The notes under the pieces are model-generated. The model saw nothing but the letters and a program-made list of their open reading frames with translations, had not been told where the DNA came from and did no database searches. A stretch of DNA of 64,000 bases, from positions 115,608,650-115,672,649 of the forward strand of contig CM057469.1 of the NCBI GenBank assembly GCA_030035585.1. Reading direction: 5' to 3'. Below, piece by piece: positions 1-11,956 of this stretch. Origin of the DNA: Dugong dugon (taxonomy: Eukaryota > Chordata > Mammalia > Sirenia > Dugongidae). Numbering within the stretch: position 1 is the first letter of the stretch; each line of letters opens with the position of its first letter. A program made the position numbers and the translations under genes.

Positions 1-104
1 GTACAACTCTATGAATGTACTAAAACCAATGAATTGTAGACTTTAAATAGAGAATTGAGTGGTATGTGAATTGTGTCTCAATAAAACTGTTACTTAAAAA
101 AAAA
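1..104 (+). mobile_element. Old L1 (L1M-type) 3' terminus with short A tail
   Basis: The stretch reads through a tgtatgttatgtgaattatatctcaataaa-like ending, including gtatgtgaattgtgtctc followed by aataaaactgtt and an A run at 96-104. This is the usual 3' end of mammalian L1M elements. The body of the element lies outside the window. The next base starts RTE homology directly. Confidence 0.7.
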
Positions 105-539
105 TGAAGTACTTGACAACTTCAATCTTTTCTCCGTTTGTCATGATGTTGCTTATTGGTCTAGTTGTGAAGATTTTAATTTTCTTTCTGTTGAGGTGTA
201 ATCCATAATGAAGGCTGTGGTCTATGATCTTCATTAATAAGTGCTTCAAGACTTCTTCACTTTCAGAGAGCCAGGTTCTGTCGTCTGCATAACATAGGTT
301 GCCAATGAGTCATCCTCCAATCCTGATACCTCGTTCTCCTTCTTATAGTCCAGGTTCTCAGATTATTTGCTCAGCATAGAGACTGAATAGGTGTGGAGGA
401 AGGATACGATCCTGAGGCACACATTTCCTGACTTTAAACCATTCAGTGTCCCCTTATTCCATTTGAACAACTGCCTCTTAATCTATGTACAGGTTCCTCA
501 TGAACACAAGGTAGTGTTCTAAAATTCCCATTCTTCTCA

Positions 540-2912
540 ATTTTATCCATAATTTTTATGATCCACACAGCTGAATGCTTCTGCATAGTCAATAAAACAC
601 AGGTAAACATCTTTCTGGTATTCTCTGCTTTCAGCCAGGATCCATCTGACATCAGCAGTGATATTTCTGGTTTTGCATCCTTTTCCGAATCCAGCTTGAA
701 TTTCTGGCAGTCCCTGAAATTGCTTTTGAACGATCTTCAGCAAAATTTTACTTATGTATGATATTAATGATATCGTTCACTAATTTCTGCATTTAGTTGG
801 ATCACCTTTCTTGGGAACAGGTATAAATATGCATCTCTTCCAGTACAATTGCCAGGTAGCCGTTTTCCAAATTTCTTAGTATAGACATGTGAGCACTTCT
901 AGTACTGCATTCATTTGTTGAAGTATCTCAATTGGTATTGGGTCAATTCCTGGAGCCTTATTTTTCACCAAAACCTTCAGTGCAGCTTGCACTTCTTCCT
1001 TCAGTACCATTGGTTCCTGACCATATGCTCCCTCCTGAAATGGTTGAACGTTGACCAATTCTTTTTGGTGTAGTGACTGTATGTATTCCTCCCATCTTCT
1101 TTTGATGCTTCCTGTGTCATTTAATATTTTCCCCATAGAATCCTTCAATATTACAACTCGAGACCTGAATTTTTTCTTCAGCTGTTTCAGCTTGAGAAAT
1201 GCCGAGCATGTTCTTCCTTTTTTTGTTTTCCATCTCAAGGTCTTTGCATGTTTCGTTATAATACTTTACTTTGTCTTCTCAAGTCGGCCTTTTGAAATCT
1301 TCTGTTCAGCTCTTTAACTTCATGTTCTTCCTTTTGCTTTAGCTACTTGACATTCAAGAGCAAATTTCAGAGTCTCTTTTTTTTTTTATTTTTATTTTTT
1401 TATTTTTATATATTTTATTGTACTTCAGGTGAAAGCTTACAGAGCAAATAGTTTCTCATGAAATAGTAGTACACATGTTGTTCTATGACATTGGTTAACA
1501 ACCCCACAACGTATTAAGCCTCTAAATTCTCAACCTTTTTTTTTTTGATGAAAATTACAGATGGCCAAAGATACACCGTTTCAAAAATTTCTACATTCAC
1601 AGTTCAGTGACATTGACTACGCTCTTCCAACTGTGCTGTATATTCTCACTTAAGATGAAGGCTTACAGAACAAAATAGTTTTTCATTTAACAGTTACTAC
1701 ACATGTTGCCCTATGACAATGGTTAACAATCTCACAGCACATCAAGAATATCCTTATCAGAGTCTCTTTTGACATCCATTTTGGTGTTTTCTTTCTTTCC
1801 TGTATTTTTAATGACCTCTTGCTTTCTTTACGTATGATGTCCTTGATGTCATTCCACAACTCATCTGGTCTTTGGCTGTTAGTGTTCAACACATCAAATC
1901 TATTTTTGAGACGGCCTCTAAGTTCAGTTGGGATATACCTAAGGTTGTACTTTGCCTCTCATGGACTTGTTCTAATTTTCTTCAGTTTCAACTTGAACTT
2001 ACATATGAGCAATCAATGATCTGTTATGTAGTAGGCCTCTGGCCTTGTTCTGAATGATGATTTTCAGTTTTTCCTTTATCTCTTTCCACAGATGTAGTCA
2101 ATTTGATTTCTGTGTATTCCTTCTAGTGAGGTCCAGGTATAGAGTTGCTGTTTATGTTAGTGAAGAAAGGTATTTGCAATGAAGAAGTCATTGGTCTTGT
2201 GAAATTTTATCATGCACTCTCCATCATCATTTCTATAACCAAGGCCTATTTTCCAACTACCAATCCTTCTTCTTTGTTTCCATCTTTTGCATTCAAACAC
2301 CAGTAATTGTAAATGCATCCTGATTGCATGTTTGATCAATTTCAGACTACAGAAGCTGGTAAAAATGTTTAATTTCTTAATCTTTGACCTTAGTGTTTGG
2401 TAGGTAAATTTGAGTAATAGTTGTATTATCTGGTCTTACTTGTAGACGTGTGGATATTACCGTATCACTGACAGTGTTGTACTTCAAGATAGATCTTGAA
2501 ATGTTCCTTTTGACAATGAATGCAATGCCATTCCTCTTCAAATTGTTATTCCCAGCATGGTAGACCATATGATTTTCCTATTCAAAATGGCCAAGACCAG
2601 TCAATTTCAGGTCACTCATGCCTAAGATATTGATGTTTATGTGTTCCATTTTATTTTGGATGATTTCCAATTTTCCTAGATTCATACTTCATACACTCCA
2701 TATTCCAATTATTAGAGGATGTTTGCAGCTATTATCATTTTTAGTAATGCCACTTCAGCAAATGAAGGCTCTGAAATCTTGACTCCATCCATGTCATTAC
2801 AGTCGACTCTACTTTGAGGAGGCAGCTGTTCCCCAGTCATCTTTTGAGTGTCTTCCAACTTGAGGGCCTCATCTTTCAGCACTATATCAGACAATGTTCT
2901 GCTGCTATTCAT
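540..2912 (-). pseudogene. Broken RTE polyprotein (leader, endonuclease, reverse transcriptase)
   Basis: This is the decayed single ORF of the RTE copy. In minus-strand order: a leader segment with TLSDIVLKDEALKLED and PPQSRVDCNDMDGVKISEPS (2712-2912); an apurinic-type endonuclease in two frames (2377-2568 with the NISRSILKYNTVSD block, and 2157-2339 with KTNDFFIANTF); the RT fingers with LVKNKAPGIDPIPIEILQQ (876-1238); and the palm with ADVRWILAESREYQKD and FIDYAEAF (543-743). Several frame changes and a 376-bp insertion between endonuclease and RT make it non-functional. In RTE elements this protein nicks target DNA and primes reverse transcription. The last part of RT and the C-terminal region are missing. 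Confidence 0.85.
1381..1756 (-). mobile_element. L1 3'-UTR insertion, dimeric, with 14-bp target duplication
   Basis: It starts with a T-rich tract (antisense poly-A) and is flanked by identical copies of tcagagtctctttt at 1367-1380 and 1757-1770, which proves retrotransposition into the RTE. The body resembles the L1 3' UTR seen antisense elsewhere in the window, e.g. gtgaaagcttacagagcaaa and ctatgacattggttaacaa. Two homologous 3'-UTR pieces (about 1430-1535 and 1650-1750) are separated by a second T run near 1540. Confidence 0.75.
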
Positions 2913-3129
2913 AAGGTTTTCACTGGCTAATTTTTTTCAGATGTAGACCACCAAGTCCTTCTCCCTAGTCTTAACCTGAAAGCTCAGCTGAAACCATCTG
3001 CCATGGGTGACCCTGCTGGTATTTGAATACTGGTGGCATGCCTTCCAGCATCACAGCAACATGCAAGCTCCCACAGTAGGACAAACTGACAGTTGTGTGG
3101 GGGAATTTTCCTCTACTGAAATTATAATT

Positions 3130-4210
3130 CCAAGTATAATGTGGGGCTACCTCTTCTTACAGTTTTTAAAATGAATGGAAAATTATCACATATTTCAGTA
3201 AAGCCTGAATCATGACAAAGACATATCAAGATAAACAAAGAGAAGAACTGGCCTAAGATGGAAAATCTAAGATAAAGCTTTTTTATTGGAAATTAAAGAA
3301 AGATGAAAGAAAATATTACATCTTTTAAACAAGATCAGAATGATTTCTCAAAAGGAACAAAAGATAAAAAAATTAATTAATAAAACAAGATAACATTATT
3401 GCAAGTTAAAAATATGAATCTCATTTTTCAAAATCAATAAATAGTTGAAAACAAACTCAAGAAAATATTGCAAATTAAAGAGTAAAAAAATTGTAAATAA
3501 AAGATAAAGTGTGTAGAGCAATATCACAGAGCATCTCCTATTGGACTAGAAGGAGCTCTAAAGAGAAAATAAAGCAGAATAACTTATTAAAGAATTAATT
3601 TCAGGAAATTTACTGGAGATGATGAAGACACATTTACACACCAAAAAGAACAATTCTGTAAGAAGCAAAAATAGAAAGTTAAAAGAAGATTATAAAAATG
3701 TATAAAGAAAAATAAAGTCAGCTAAAAGGAGAATTTAATTGACATCAGACTTTTCACTAGCAATGTTGAATTCAAAAAAAAAAAAAAAAGATCAAGGCCT
3801 TTACATTTCTGAGTGAAAGAGAGTACTCTAGTTCATTAATGGAAGAGGGTTCCAGAAAGTGGAACTAAAAAGGATATTTAGAGATAGAAATATATATAGA
3901 AATATAAATGAAAGAAGGGACTTCAAGGAGGTTTCACAAACTATTGCTGACATTTTACAGATTTCTAAATTGTGCGAAGTTGATTGCAGAGAACATAATT
4001 TGCATACTCAATATAAAATTTGTCTTCTTCTCTCCTATGCCCACTTTCATAAAAAGAAGACTAAAATGTCTAACTTCTTCTCAGTGTTATATGTCAGGGA
4101 AAGTACATGGATCAGTGCCTATGAAAGAATAAGATTTAAGATTCTATATGACAAGTTTCTCTCAAATTCCTTCTAAATCAAAGGCATGAGTTGCAAAGGA
4201 TTTATTTATC
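3130..4210 (+). other. AT-rich stretch, possible HAL1/L1 ORF1 remnant
   Basis: Very A-rich on the plus strand. The part near 3600-3830 (cttttcactagcaatgttgaa followed by an A run and ttctgagtgaaagagagta) resembles the HAL1/L1 ORF1 region, but divergence is high. A 105-codon frame at 3859-4176 has no recognisable domain. I do not call a gene here. Confidence 0.35.
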
Positions 4211-4214
4211 CACT

Positions 4215-4912
4215 TGTTGTTAGGTGCCATTGAGTCAGTTTGGACTTATTGTGACCTTATGTATAATGGAGTAAAATGTTGTTCGTTCTTCTGGCAGTGC
4301 ATGGTATATTCAATATTCTTCATCAACACCATAATTTAAAGGCAACAATTCTTCTTCAGTCTTCCTTATTCATTGTTCAGCTTTCATGTGCTTATGAGGT
4401 GACTTGGGTCAGGCGCACCTCAGTCCTGATAATGACGTCTTGGATTTTTAATACATTAAAGAGGTCTTTTGCAGCAGATTAGCCCAGTGCAATGCATCAT
4501 TTATTTCTTGACTGTTTCCTCCATCCATGGGTGTTGATTGTGGATCCAAGTAAAATGAAGTCCTTGACAACTTCAATCTTTTCTCCATTTGTCATGATGT
4601 TGCTTCTTGGTCCAGTTGTGAGGATTTTAGTTTTCTTTATATTGAGGTGTAATCCATACTGAAGGCTGTGGACTTTGATCTTCATCAGTAAGTGCTTCAA
4701 GTCCTCTTAACTTTTGGCAAGCAAGGTTGTGCCATCTACATGTTGTTAATGAGTCTTCCTCCAATCCTGGTGCTGCATACTCCCTGATATTGCCTAGCAC
4801 TTTGGAGCATTTGCTCAGCATACAGACTGAATAAGTATGGTGGAAGGATACAACCCTGATGCATACCTTTTCTGATTTTAAACCATGCATTGTCCTTTTC
4901 TCTTCTGTTCTG
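4215..4912 (-). mobile_element. RTE LINE 3' fragment with internal deletion
   Basis: It begins with the antisense RTE 3' tail (gttgttaggtgccattgagtc), jumps near 4275 over roughly 260 bp found in other copies, then continues through the C-terminal and palm-coding region. Peptide remnants on the minus strand include MKHLLMKIKVHSLQYGLHLN and KKTKILTTGP (4497-4700). 5' truncated near 4912. It lies about 1.1 kb from the copy at 105-3095 but overlaps it in element coordinates, so it is a separate insertion. Confidence 0.88.
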
Positions 4913-7103
4913 TTTACTCAGTACTAACTCTTAATTAGTAAGCTTAACATAATATTAAAAATAAGCCAGAGCAGTTCATCTCCCCTTTATCAGCAACAAA
5001 AGCTTTCACTGGTGATGAGTCTTGTGGGGTCCCTTTACACTGCTTCTTTGTATACTCTCACCTTCAGCCCCTTTTCTCCTCTGCTTTATATTGTTAGTGA
5101 AGCTCTGCTAAGTCTCATCCCTTGACTTCCCAAGTGGCCTGCCCATTACAGAATGTGTACTCGAGTCTCATTTGTTGCATGTCTTGCTGAAATTGGTCCA
5201 AGGTTATAGAGTATCAACGTTACATTTCCTTATTATACAGGCTGTATTTTTGACAGTGGGCTTTCAATATTTTGTTTCCCTTTGTTATCTCGACTTTGAT
5301 ACTTTTGTTAAAGTCATTATAGGCCAATACTGGAATAATGTAAACCATGGTGAAATTAACTTCTCAAATGGAGTACTCTATTGGAAAAATCCCTAACCTG
5401 GAACAAGAATATGAATGCTGTAATGTACCATCAGGTAGGATTTAGGCAAATTTAAAGAAGATTTTTCTGGGCCTCAGTTTCCTCATCTATAAAATAAATG
5501 TGCTCAACTAGGTAATTTGAATGGACACTTACAACTCTAATATGTAAGTGTACACTAAAATTCCTCAAAATTATTCAATGAGATATTCCATCAAAGACAA
5601 CTCTTTGTCAAATAGTCTGAGAAACACAGAATTCCATCTGTTTTTCTTGGAGATGCAAAGTTTACATTATCATATTAAGACTTTGAGAATTATGACAGGA
5701 AAGAAACTTTTCTTTCTTTAATCTCCAGTTTTCCAAAAGTATGTAATTATGTGTAACGAGCATTAACATCAATGTAACATACCCTAGGAAACCGTAATTC
5801 CATAAATCGCATGTGACAAATCTTGCCCAAGTATTTCTCATTCCTTGACTGCCAAAAAAAAGAAAGCCAACACACACTTTTATTAAATATCTATAGTAAT
5901 TCCCTTGACAATGAGTCTAATATGACCTCCAATGGTAATACTGAGTCAGCAAGTACCATGGAGAATAGCAATAACTATTCATTATGGACTTGACAAAAAG
6001 TAGAAGTAATAGATAGGGATCTGACAAAGATCGACTTCAGTATAAATAACATTTCTACTGCTTATATATCAGATGAAACACAAATCCTTGACTCTAACAT
6101 TATTCAGTCTATAATTATTCAGTATTTAGATAACAAGTGCAAGAATGTAGAATCTAATATCTAATTCGTTTTTCTTAAAAGCAATGCCATTTTGTAATTT
6201 ACCTGACCTTCTGTAAACAGGGTCCTGGTTGGAGATTACTCTAAAGAAAGAGCTATAAATTGCAACATATTCATATTAGACTAATATTCTTGCTGGCTGA
6301 CTTAGCTCCTCTTCTGGCTACACATTAGAATCTGACCTCTGTCTTTTTAAATTACTCTTTATCAAAGGTAAATTTATGGTTTTGATGTTATAAAGTTCTA
6401 AATTTAGACTAAGCTTGGAATTACGAGGCAATAAGAAAGAAATGTGAAACCAATGTATTACCTCCAAAATGGATATACGTCTTAACGTGAATGCTTATTA
6501 AAATATGCTTTTTTTCCCAAAAAGAATTAAAAGAAACTCTAGTTTTCCTATTTTTCAGGTATGTAATTTGAAAATTAGCCTACTCTTATCCATAATCAAT
6601 GGAAATGCAGTAAAGAAGAAAAGCTCTCTGAACTATGAGTCACAAAGGAAGTAGGAAAACTTCTCCAAAATTTGAGAAATTTCTCTTTTCCTTTTCACAA
6701 AAGAATCAGTTTGCAGAGTGAGCTACCTGTCATTTGGGTATTGTAGGGTAATTGTCATCAAAGACCTCAAAGTTCTCACTGCATGTAAGAAAAATGTTAC
6801 CAGAGCCTCATATGGAGGCTAAAAAAGAGGAATGGTTAGAAGCCAAAGTGGTAAGATTTTTTTTCTAGGAAGACATGAAGAGCAGACAAAGCACATCGCA
6901 ACTCTCCATAATCACCAGTGGGAATCTGCCTCCTTCCACCAGCTCCCCTCCAGCCCTGACTCCTGATATCTTGACACTCTGTGTATATTTCATCTAACAG
7001 GGGAAGGATAACAACATGTCACCATCTTGGGGGCACAGATCTTGAAATAAAAATAAAGTTAATTTATAGAAAATAAAAAGAAGGGATGTTTTATTATACC
7101 TCC
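4913..7103. other. Single-copy AT-rich DNA with a possible MIR
   Basis: No coding domain recognised. A possible antisense MIR lies at about 5465-5560 (gggcctcagtttcctcatct is the typical MIR motif, antisense). The rest shows no repeat family, RNA gene or splice-bounded open frame that I can support. Confidence 0.45.
5465..5560 (-). mobile_element. MIR SINE fragment
   Basis: Contains gggcctcagtttcctcatct followed by a taaaatgggg-like stretch (ataaaataaatg), the antisense of the conserved MIR segment that precedes the 3' part. Divergent and short, so the ends are approximate. Confidence 0.55.
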
Positions 7104-7340
7104 GTTTTGGACATGTTATCAGGAGGGATCAGTCCCTGGAGAAGGACATCATGCTTGGTAAAGCAGAGGGTCAGCAAAAAAGAGGAAGATCCTCAACAAG
7201 ATGGATTGACACAGTGGCTGCAACAATAGGCCCAAGCATAACAACGATAATGAGGATCGTTCAGGACCAGGTAGTGTTTCTTTCTTTCATAGGGTGGCTG
7301 TGAGTCAGTCGGAAGTGACTTGACGGAACCTAACAACAAA
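7104..7340 (+). mobile_element. RTE LINE 3' end, 5' truncated
   Basis: Sense copy of the last ~235 bp of RTE: ttttggacatgttatcagg, then gaaaaagaggaagatcctc-type sequence coding for a basic C-terminus, ending in the tail cttgacggaacctaacaac. The coding part still reads as the conserved C-terminal region but has no start. Confidence 0.9.
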
Positions 7341-9415
7341 TTTTTAAAATATGCACTCACCAAGGGAGTTTCCTCTCCCTTTTCTAATAGGAGTTTTGGT
7401 GTGCTTATTTCTTGGCCCAACATTGGTTTACCTCTTTCTTTGCATTTTGGATGCATTAGGGTCGATGATATTTATTTCTTAGTTGTCACTTGCCAAGCAA
7501 TGATTGACAAGAACAGACATTGTCTAGACAGCTTAGATTTAAAGCCAAGTGAAGTAGCTTAGAAAACCTGGGAATGGTTTCCTTAGATGAGGATATATAG
7601 TGTTATATACTATAGGAACAGGCTTTTTGGTGTATATGTGAATATATAGAAAGGAGAGAAAATATAGATGCTTGGCAGTAGGGGAGAATGTAGTAGATTT
7701 ACAGTATTTTTCAAAGCATCTGCAATATGTGGGTCAGATGAGCCTGTAAATCCCTATGAGTCACCCTCTTCTACCGTCATAACCGTGAAGAGCAGTCAAT
7801 CATAATGACTTTTGCTGCTATCACATAGGCAAGAAAATTGGGTCAAATTGGCCAATTAGATTACTTGAATCCATGGCCTCACGATTACTTCAAAGATGGT
7901 CACATGAGTAAAGAAGAGCCGATTAGAGTTTTCTTGTGACTTTCCATGGAGCACAGGGAGAGCTTGGGTATTCCTTTTTAGGTAAATCCATGTATTTTAT
8001 ATTGTGAAAGATAAAGATTTATACTTTGAGCTAGTGATGACTATATTCCTTAAGAGAAAGAATCTTTCTGGGAAAAAAGTGAATTTACTATGGTAGAACT
8101 AGCCAAGAGATGAAGAGGAAAGATCTGGAGTAGATGGCAGTCTTTGAGGTCCAGATACAGTTGTATCTTAAATTATTATTTCCCTGAACTTCCAAATGAC
8201 ATAATCTGATAATCTCCTTTTTTTTGTCATTGATTATTTGAAAGTTGATTTTAATTGATTTTCTGTCTCTTGAAATCTAAAACACACTTATTGGGCTCAG
8301 AATATTTAGGTATCTTTTATATAGTAACTCAGGTATAAAAATGAAGCAAGGTCTAAATGTAGGATTGCTTACCCATTCTCTGTACCAAAGTCTTAAAAGG
8401 CTTTTAAATGACGTAAAGTTGAGATCATGCATTAACAAAAAAAGCTCCTGGTAAGCTATTTGCCCCAGAATTATTGAGCTCCAATCTTAACGGTATATTT
8501 TTGCAAGTATGTCATTTAGCAGGTTAATTAATACCAGTGTCTTCTTTACACTAAAAAAATAATGGTAATGTTCCTAGTAACATGGGCCTAGGTTGATCAA
8601 ATTAATTAATCCATATGAAAATAACTCAAAACTATACAACATTACACTTACAACAAATTTATTATTTGACTGTTTTCTTAAATTATTTGAAAGACTACTG
8701 ACGAAGTTCCTGGAGTTTTTTGCATATAAGTTTTTTTTTTTCTTTTTCTTTTTTAACTTTTCTTCTGTTGGCAATTACTTTCAGTAAACATGCTGTTAAG
8801 ACGTTTTATTGCTATCAGAACAATAGAGAAAACAGAGGTTTCTATCATCATGCCATACAATAAAATGGTAGCTTAATTACCTGACAGTTTGAGCTGATAT
8901 TTGAAATGAATTTTTAATATTCTCTGGGTACATTGATTTATATTTTGAATTATGATTTCAAGTATTATCCAAGTGTGCAAATCCTTCAACTCTCATTTTC
9001 TTTGACTAAATGTGGGAAGAGTTCTAACTGTAATGCAAATTGTGCATGTTTATAGGTTTATTTTGTTTTTTCTCTTTTTGCCTGGAAGGAATTATGATTT
9101 AATTTGCTTTTAATGAGAAAAGTAATTTGAGGACAAAGCCTCAGAAAATAGAGGAAAATGGAAATAAAACATCTTGATCCTATAGGATGTCTTAAGAAAG
9201 GACACAAGAATATCTTTTCTTTGTTTTAAAGGGAAAACAATGCCGTTCGATATGTTAAATTTTAGGTTATAATCTAATTGTACATCTTAATATAAAACAT
9301 TAATTTTAATTATTTTCCTATTTAATAACATAATAATATAAGTATATACGTGCTACTCATAATGGGAAACCATATGAAAAACACACACACATATATACTG
9401 CATAGAACTCTTTTT
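7341..9415. other. Single-copy AT-rich DNA
   Basis: No gene, RNA or recognised repeat. The only simple features are a T-rich tract at 8731-8756 and a short (ac)n/(at)n run at about 9380-9397 upstream of the next SINE. Confidence 0.4.
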
Positions 9416-9427
9416 ATAACTATTTTA

Positions 9428-9629
9428 GAGGACTCCTCGAGCGGCACCAACCGTTAACTGCTCAACTACTAGCTGAAGGGTTGGCGTTCAAAATCCACCC
9501 GCAGATATCTCTGAAGACAGAACTGGCAATCTGCTTCCAAGAGGTCACAGCCTTGAGAACCCTAGGGAACACTCTGCACACATGGGGTCGCCATGAGTCG
9601 GAATGGATAGGAGAGCAACTAACAACAAC
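9428..9629 (+). mobile_element. AfroSINE, older subtype, with 12-bp target duplication
   Basis: tRNA-like head (gcaccaaccgttaactgctc) and B-box-like segment (gggttggcgttcaaaatcc), then the body (ctgcttccaagaggtcacag) and an RTE-like tail ending ctaacaacaac. It is flanked by ataactatttta at 9416-9427 and 9630-9641. Confidence 0.92.
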
Positions 9630-10189
9630 ATAACTATTTTAAATCTTATTGTTTCATTTGACCTTTAGTGAGTTGGTTATGCATATGTTCATTTCTTCAA
9701 TAGTGGCTGGTCAAACATTTTCTGAACATTTACAAAGTTAATAGGCTTTATGTTAGGGGAATTTGAGAAAAATCTGACAAAGAATATTCCACAAAATACT
9801 AGTTATGAAAAAATGTTACTAGTTGATCCCTCCTGAACTTTATAAAACTTTGAGACATTCCCTGTAAGTCAAACCTTCACCATGCTACTGTATTTAAACA
9901 GCACTTGAGATAAAACTGTACCAAGAAGAAAAATAAAATTAGCCACAATCGCAAGAAAACACAACTTACGTTTGTAATTCTAATGTTTTGTTTTTAGCAC
10001 TGACCATCTGTATTTGTATTTAAATCTGAGAAAACAATATTCTCTTTGAGAGCAATGTGTATAGAAATCATTGGAAATCAGTGGAAACCTCTTTCTGACC
10101 CACAGATTTGTTCAATACGTTGATGCTTGCAGCATATAACTAATTTTTGCCAGGTGATCAGGAAGAGATAGAAGTGGAGTTAAAAGAGC

Positions 10190-10350
10190 TTATCAGACTA
10201 ATGCTAACCGTTATTACTACTCATGGTAATACTATTACTAGCCAACTCAGATGGCTAAGCAAATTTAATTGTCATAACCCCGTTATGAGGTGAGCATTAA
10301 CTTACATACTTTTTTGTATGAGTAAACAAAGCCACAAAGGGAATTCCTCT
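10190..10350 (+). mobile_element. MIR SINE
   Basis: Sense MIR order is visible: gctaaccgttattactac near the start, then taattgtcataaccccgtta, tgaggtgagcatta and tatgagtaaacaaagccac. These match the MIR middle and 3' parts (aatcctcacaacaaccctatgagg and the gaaactgaggc block). Diverged. Confidence 0.65.
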
Positions 10351-11244
10351 ACAGCAAAACGTCCTAGCATCCACATTTTTCACCAGTGCGCTCTCTGCCT
10401 CTCCTTGCTCATGCAGCAAAGGAAGGAATCTCTGAGTTCATCAAGAGGAAGTGTAGCTTTTACAAGGTGAGCAGAGTGAAACAGAAGAGGGAAAAATGAG
10501 CAAACTAGCAAGGCACTAATACTATAGCACCTGGAAGAAAAGAAAAAAATGCAAGCAACAGCCAGAAAAACCACAGCAGCACCAGAGAAATGGTCAGGTA
10601 CATTTTTCAAACTCTATTAATGTAAAAGAAAAAAAAAAAAAAAAGGGAACCTCAAAAGACCCGACAAATAATAAGGAGCAAAGAGTGACTTAAGATGAGA
10701 AAATTTCTCTTTTGTGACAGAAATATGGGAAAGAGATCAAAGAGGACTAGGGTCAGACCTATGAGTCTTTCACTTTGGTGAAATAGGATTGCATACATTT
10801 TCTGAGTTCTTAATCTTGAAAAACTGAATACAAAACTGGATATGAAACATTTGTTCTAATTTCTATAACTCATTATGTTGACATATTTCAAAATCCATCA
10901 GAGGGGACAAACACCTATTTAAACTTAATCTGTATTTTTATTTCGTAAATGTAATGGACAATTTAACTTATTTTATAACTTGTGTATTCATGCCTTTTCA
11001 CCCTTTAAAAATTTATAGGGTCATAAATAAATTATAGACTTCATAGTCTTTTAAGATAACTATTCCTTTTGTACATTACGAATTTTGTGCCATGTGAATT
11101 TATTATAAATTTTAAAAAGTGCACAAATTTAAATACAAATAAGTTTTAGACTAAAAGGCAAAATAAAATACAGTAATGAGTACTTACCATTTTTCTTTCA
11201 TATAGTAGAAAATTACCCTGGTTTTTCATTTGTCTTTTATTTAA

Positions 11245-11271
11245 AATATATATATATATATATATATATAT
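11245..11271. repeat. (TA)n microsatellite
   Basis: About 13 uninterrupted TA units. Confidence 0.97.
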
Positions 11272-11529
11272 TTAATGGTAATGAAAACAAAAGAATTAGT
11301 ACTTTCCTTGATGTTTTACTTTTGATATGTTTAGAGTTTCACCACATAAATAGTTTAATTTGTTGGATGTTATTTAAAATTTAATTTATTAAAAGACATT
11401 AGATATATGTAAAAAGTTCAAAGAATTATGCAACAAAGAACAATAGATTCACTGTCGAGATGAAAAGATCAAATGTCAGTATCTTCGCAGCCTTCTGTAA
11501 ACACGTTTCCAGTTTCCTCTCCCGTGCAG

Positions 11530-11678
11530 CCGTTAAGAGCTGCAGCTGCTAGCCAAAAGGTCGGCAGTTGGAATCCACCAGGCACTCCTTGGAAACTCTA
11601 TGGGGCAGTTCTGCTGTGTCCTATAGGGTCACTATGAGTTCGAATCGACTCGACGCCAAAGGGTTTGGGTTTTTTGGT
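11530..11678 (+). mobile_element. AfroSINE, young subtype, 5' truncated
   Basis: Starts within the tRNA-like head (cgttaagagctgcagctgct), passes the B box (cggcagttggaatccacc) and ends at ctatgagttcgaatcgactc plus a ggtttgggttttttggtt tail. Flanking tcccgtgcag (11520-11529) and tcccatgcag (11679-11688) look like a one-mismatch target duplication. Confidence 0.9.
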
Positions 11679-11774
11679 TCCCATGCAGTCAAAGTAGATA
11701 CTCTTGAATTTAGTGTTTGGCATTTATTACTCCCAAGCTTCATTGTTTACAATTTTAGTACGTATTTATGTATG

Positions 11775-11946
11775 TTTGGAAACCCTGGTGGCGTAGTGGT
11801 TAAGAGCTACAGCTGCTAACCAAAAGGTTGGCAGTTTGAATCCACCAGGCTCTCCTTGGAAACCTTATGGGGCAGTTCTACTCTGTTCTATAGAGTTGCT
11901 ATGAGTTGGAATCGACTCGACGGTAACAGGTTTGGTTGGTTTTTGG
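11775..11946 (+). mobile_element. AfroSINE, young subtype, full length, with Pol III boxes
   Basis: The most complete sense copy. The A box is tggcgtagtgg (11789-11799) and the B box agtttgaatcc (11833-11843), the internal type 2 Pol III promoter inherited from a tRNA. The body is ttggaaaccttatggggcag, the tail gactcgacggtaacaggttt and a ggttt-rich end. The target duplication tttatgtatg is at 11765-11774 and 11947-11956. Confidence 0.95.
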
Positions 11947-11956
11947 TTTATGTATG

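Larger units (their letters stand above)
105..3095 (-). mobile_element. RTE (Bov-B-like) LINE, 5' end present, 3' end missing
   Basis: Antisense RTE copy. Read on the minus strand, the 5' leader is at 2700-3095, the endonuclease domain at about 2150-2570 and the reverse transcriptase at about 540-1240. The last ~650 bp seen in other copies (through the cctaacaac tail) is absent on the left, where the copy meets an L1 A tail. Remnant peptides include LKRNGIAFIVKRNISRS (endonuclease) and FIDYAEAF (RT motif A, catalytic Asp kept). Frames are broken by stops and by an insertion at 1381-1756. Confidence 0.9.
9642..11519. other. Single-copy AT-rich DNA with MIR and (AT)n
   Basis: Apart from the MIR at ~10190 and the (TA)n run at 11245 there is an A tract at 10625-10644. 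The open frame on the minus strand at 10380-10610 has no domain, start context or splice support and is not called. Confidence 0.4.

Noticed and set aside
3859-4176. 105-codon plus-strand open frame
   Set aside because: Highly Lys/Ile/Asn-rich as expected from A-rich DNA, next to a likely HAL1 remnant, no family resemblance.
11789-11843. tRNA-gene-like A and B boxes
   Set aside because: The sequence continues into the AfroSINE body and tail, and no tRNA cloverleaf with acceptor stem is closed. Same for the other SINE heads.
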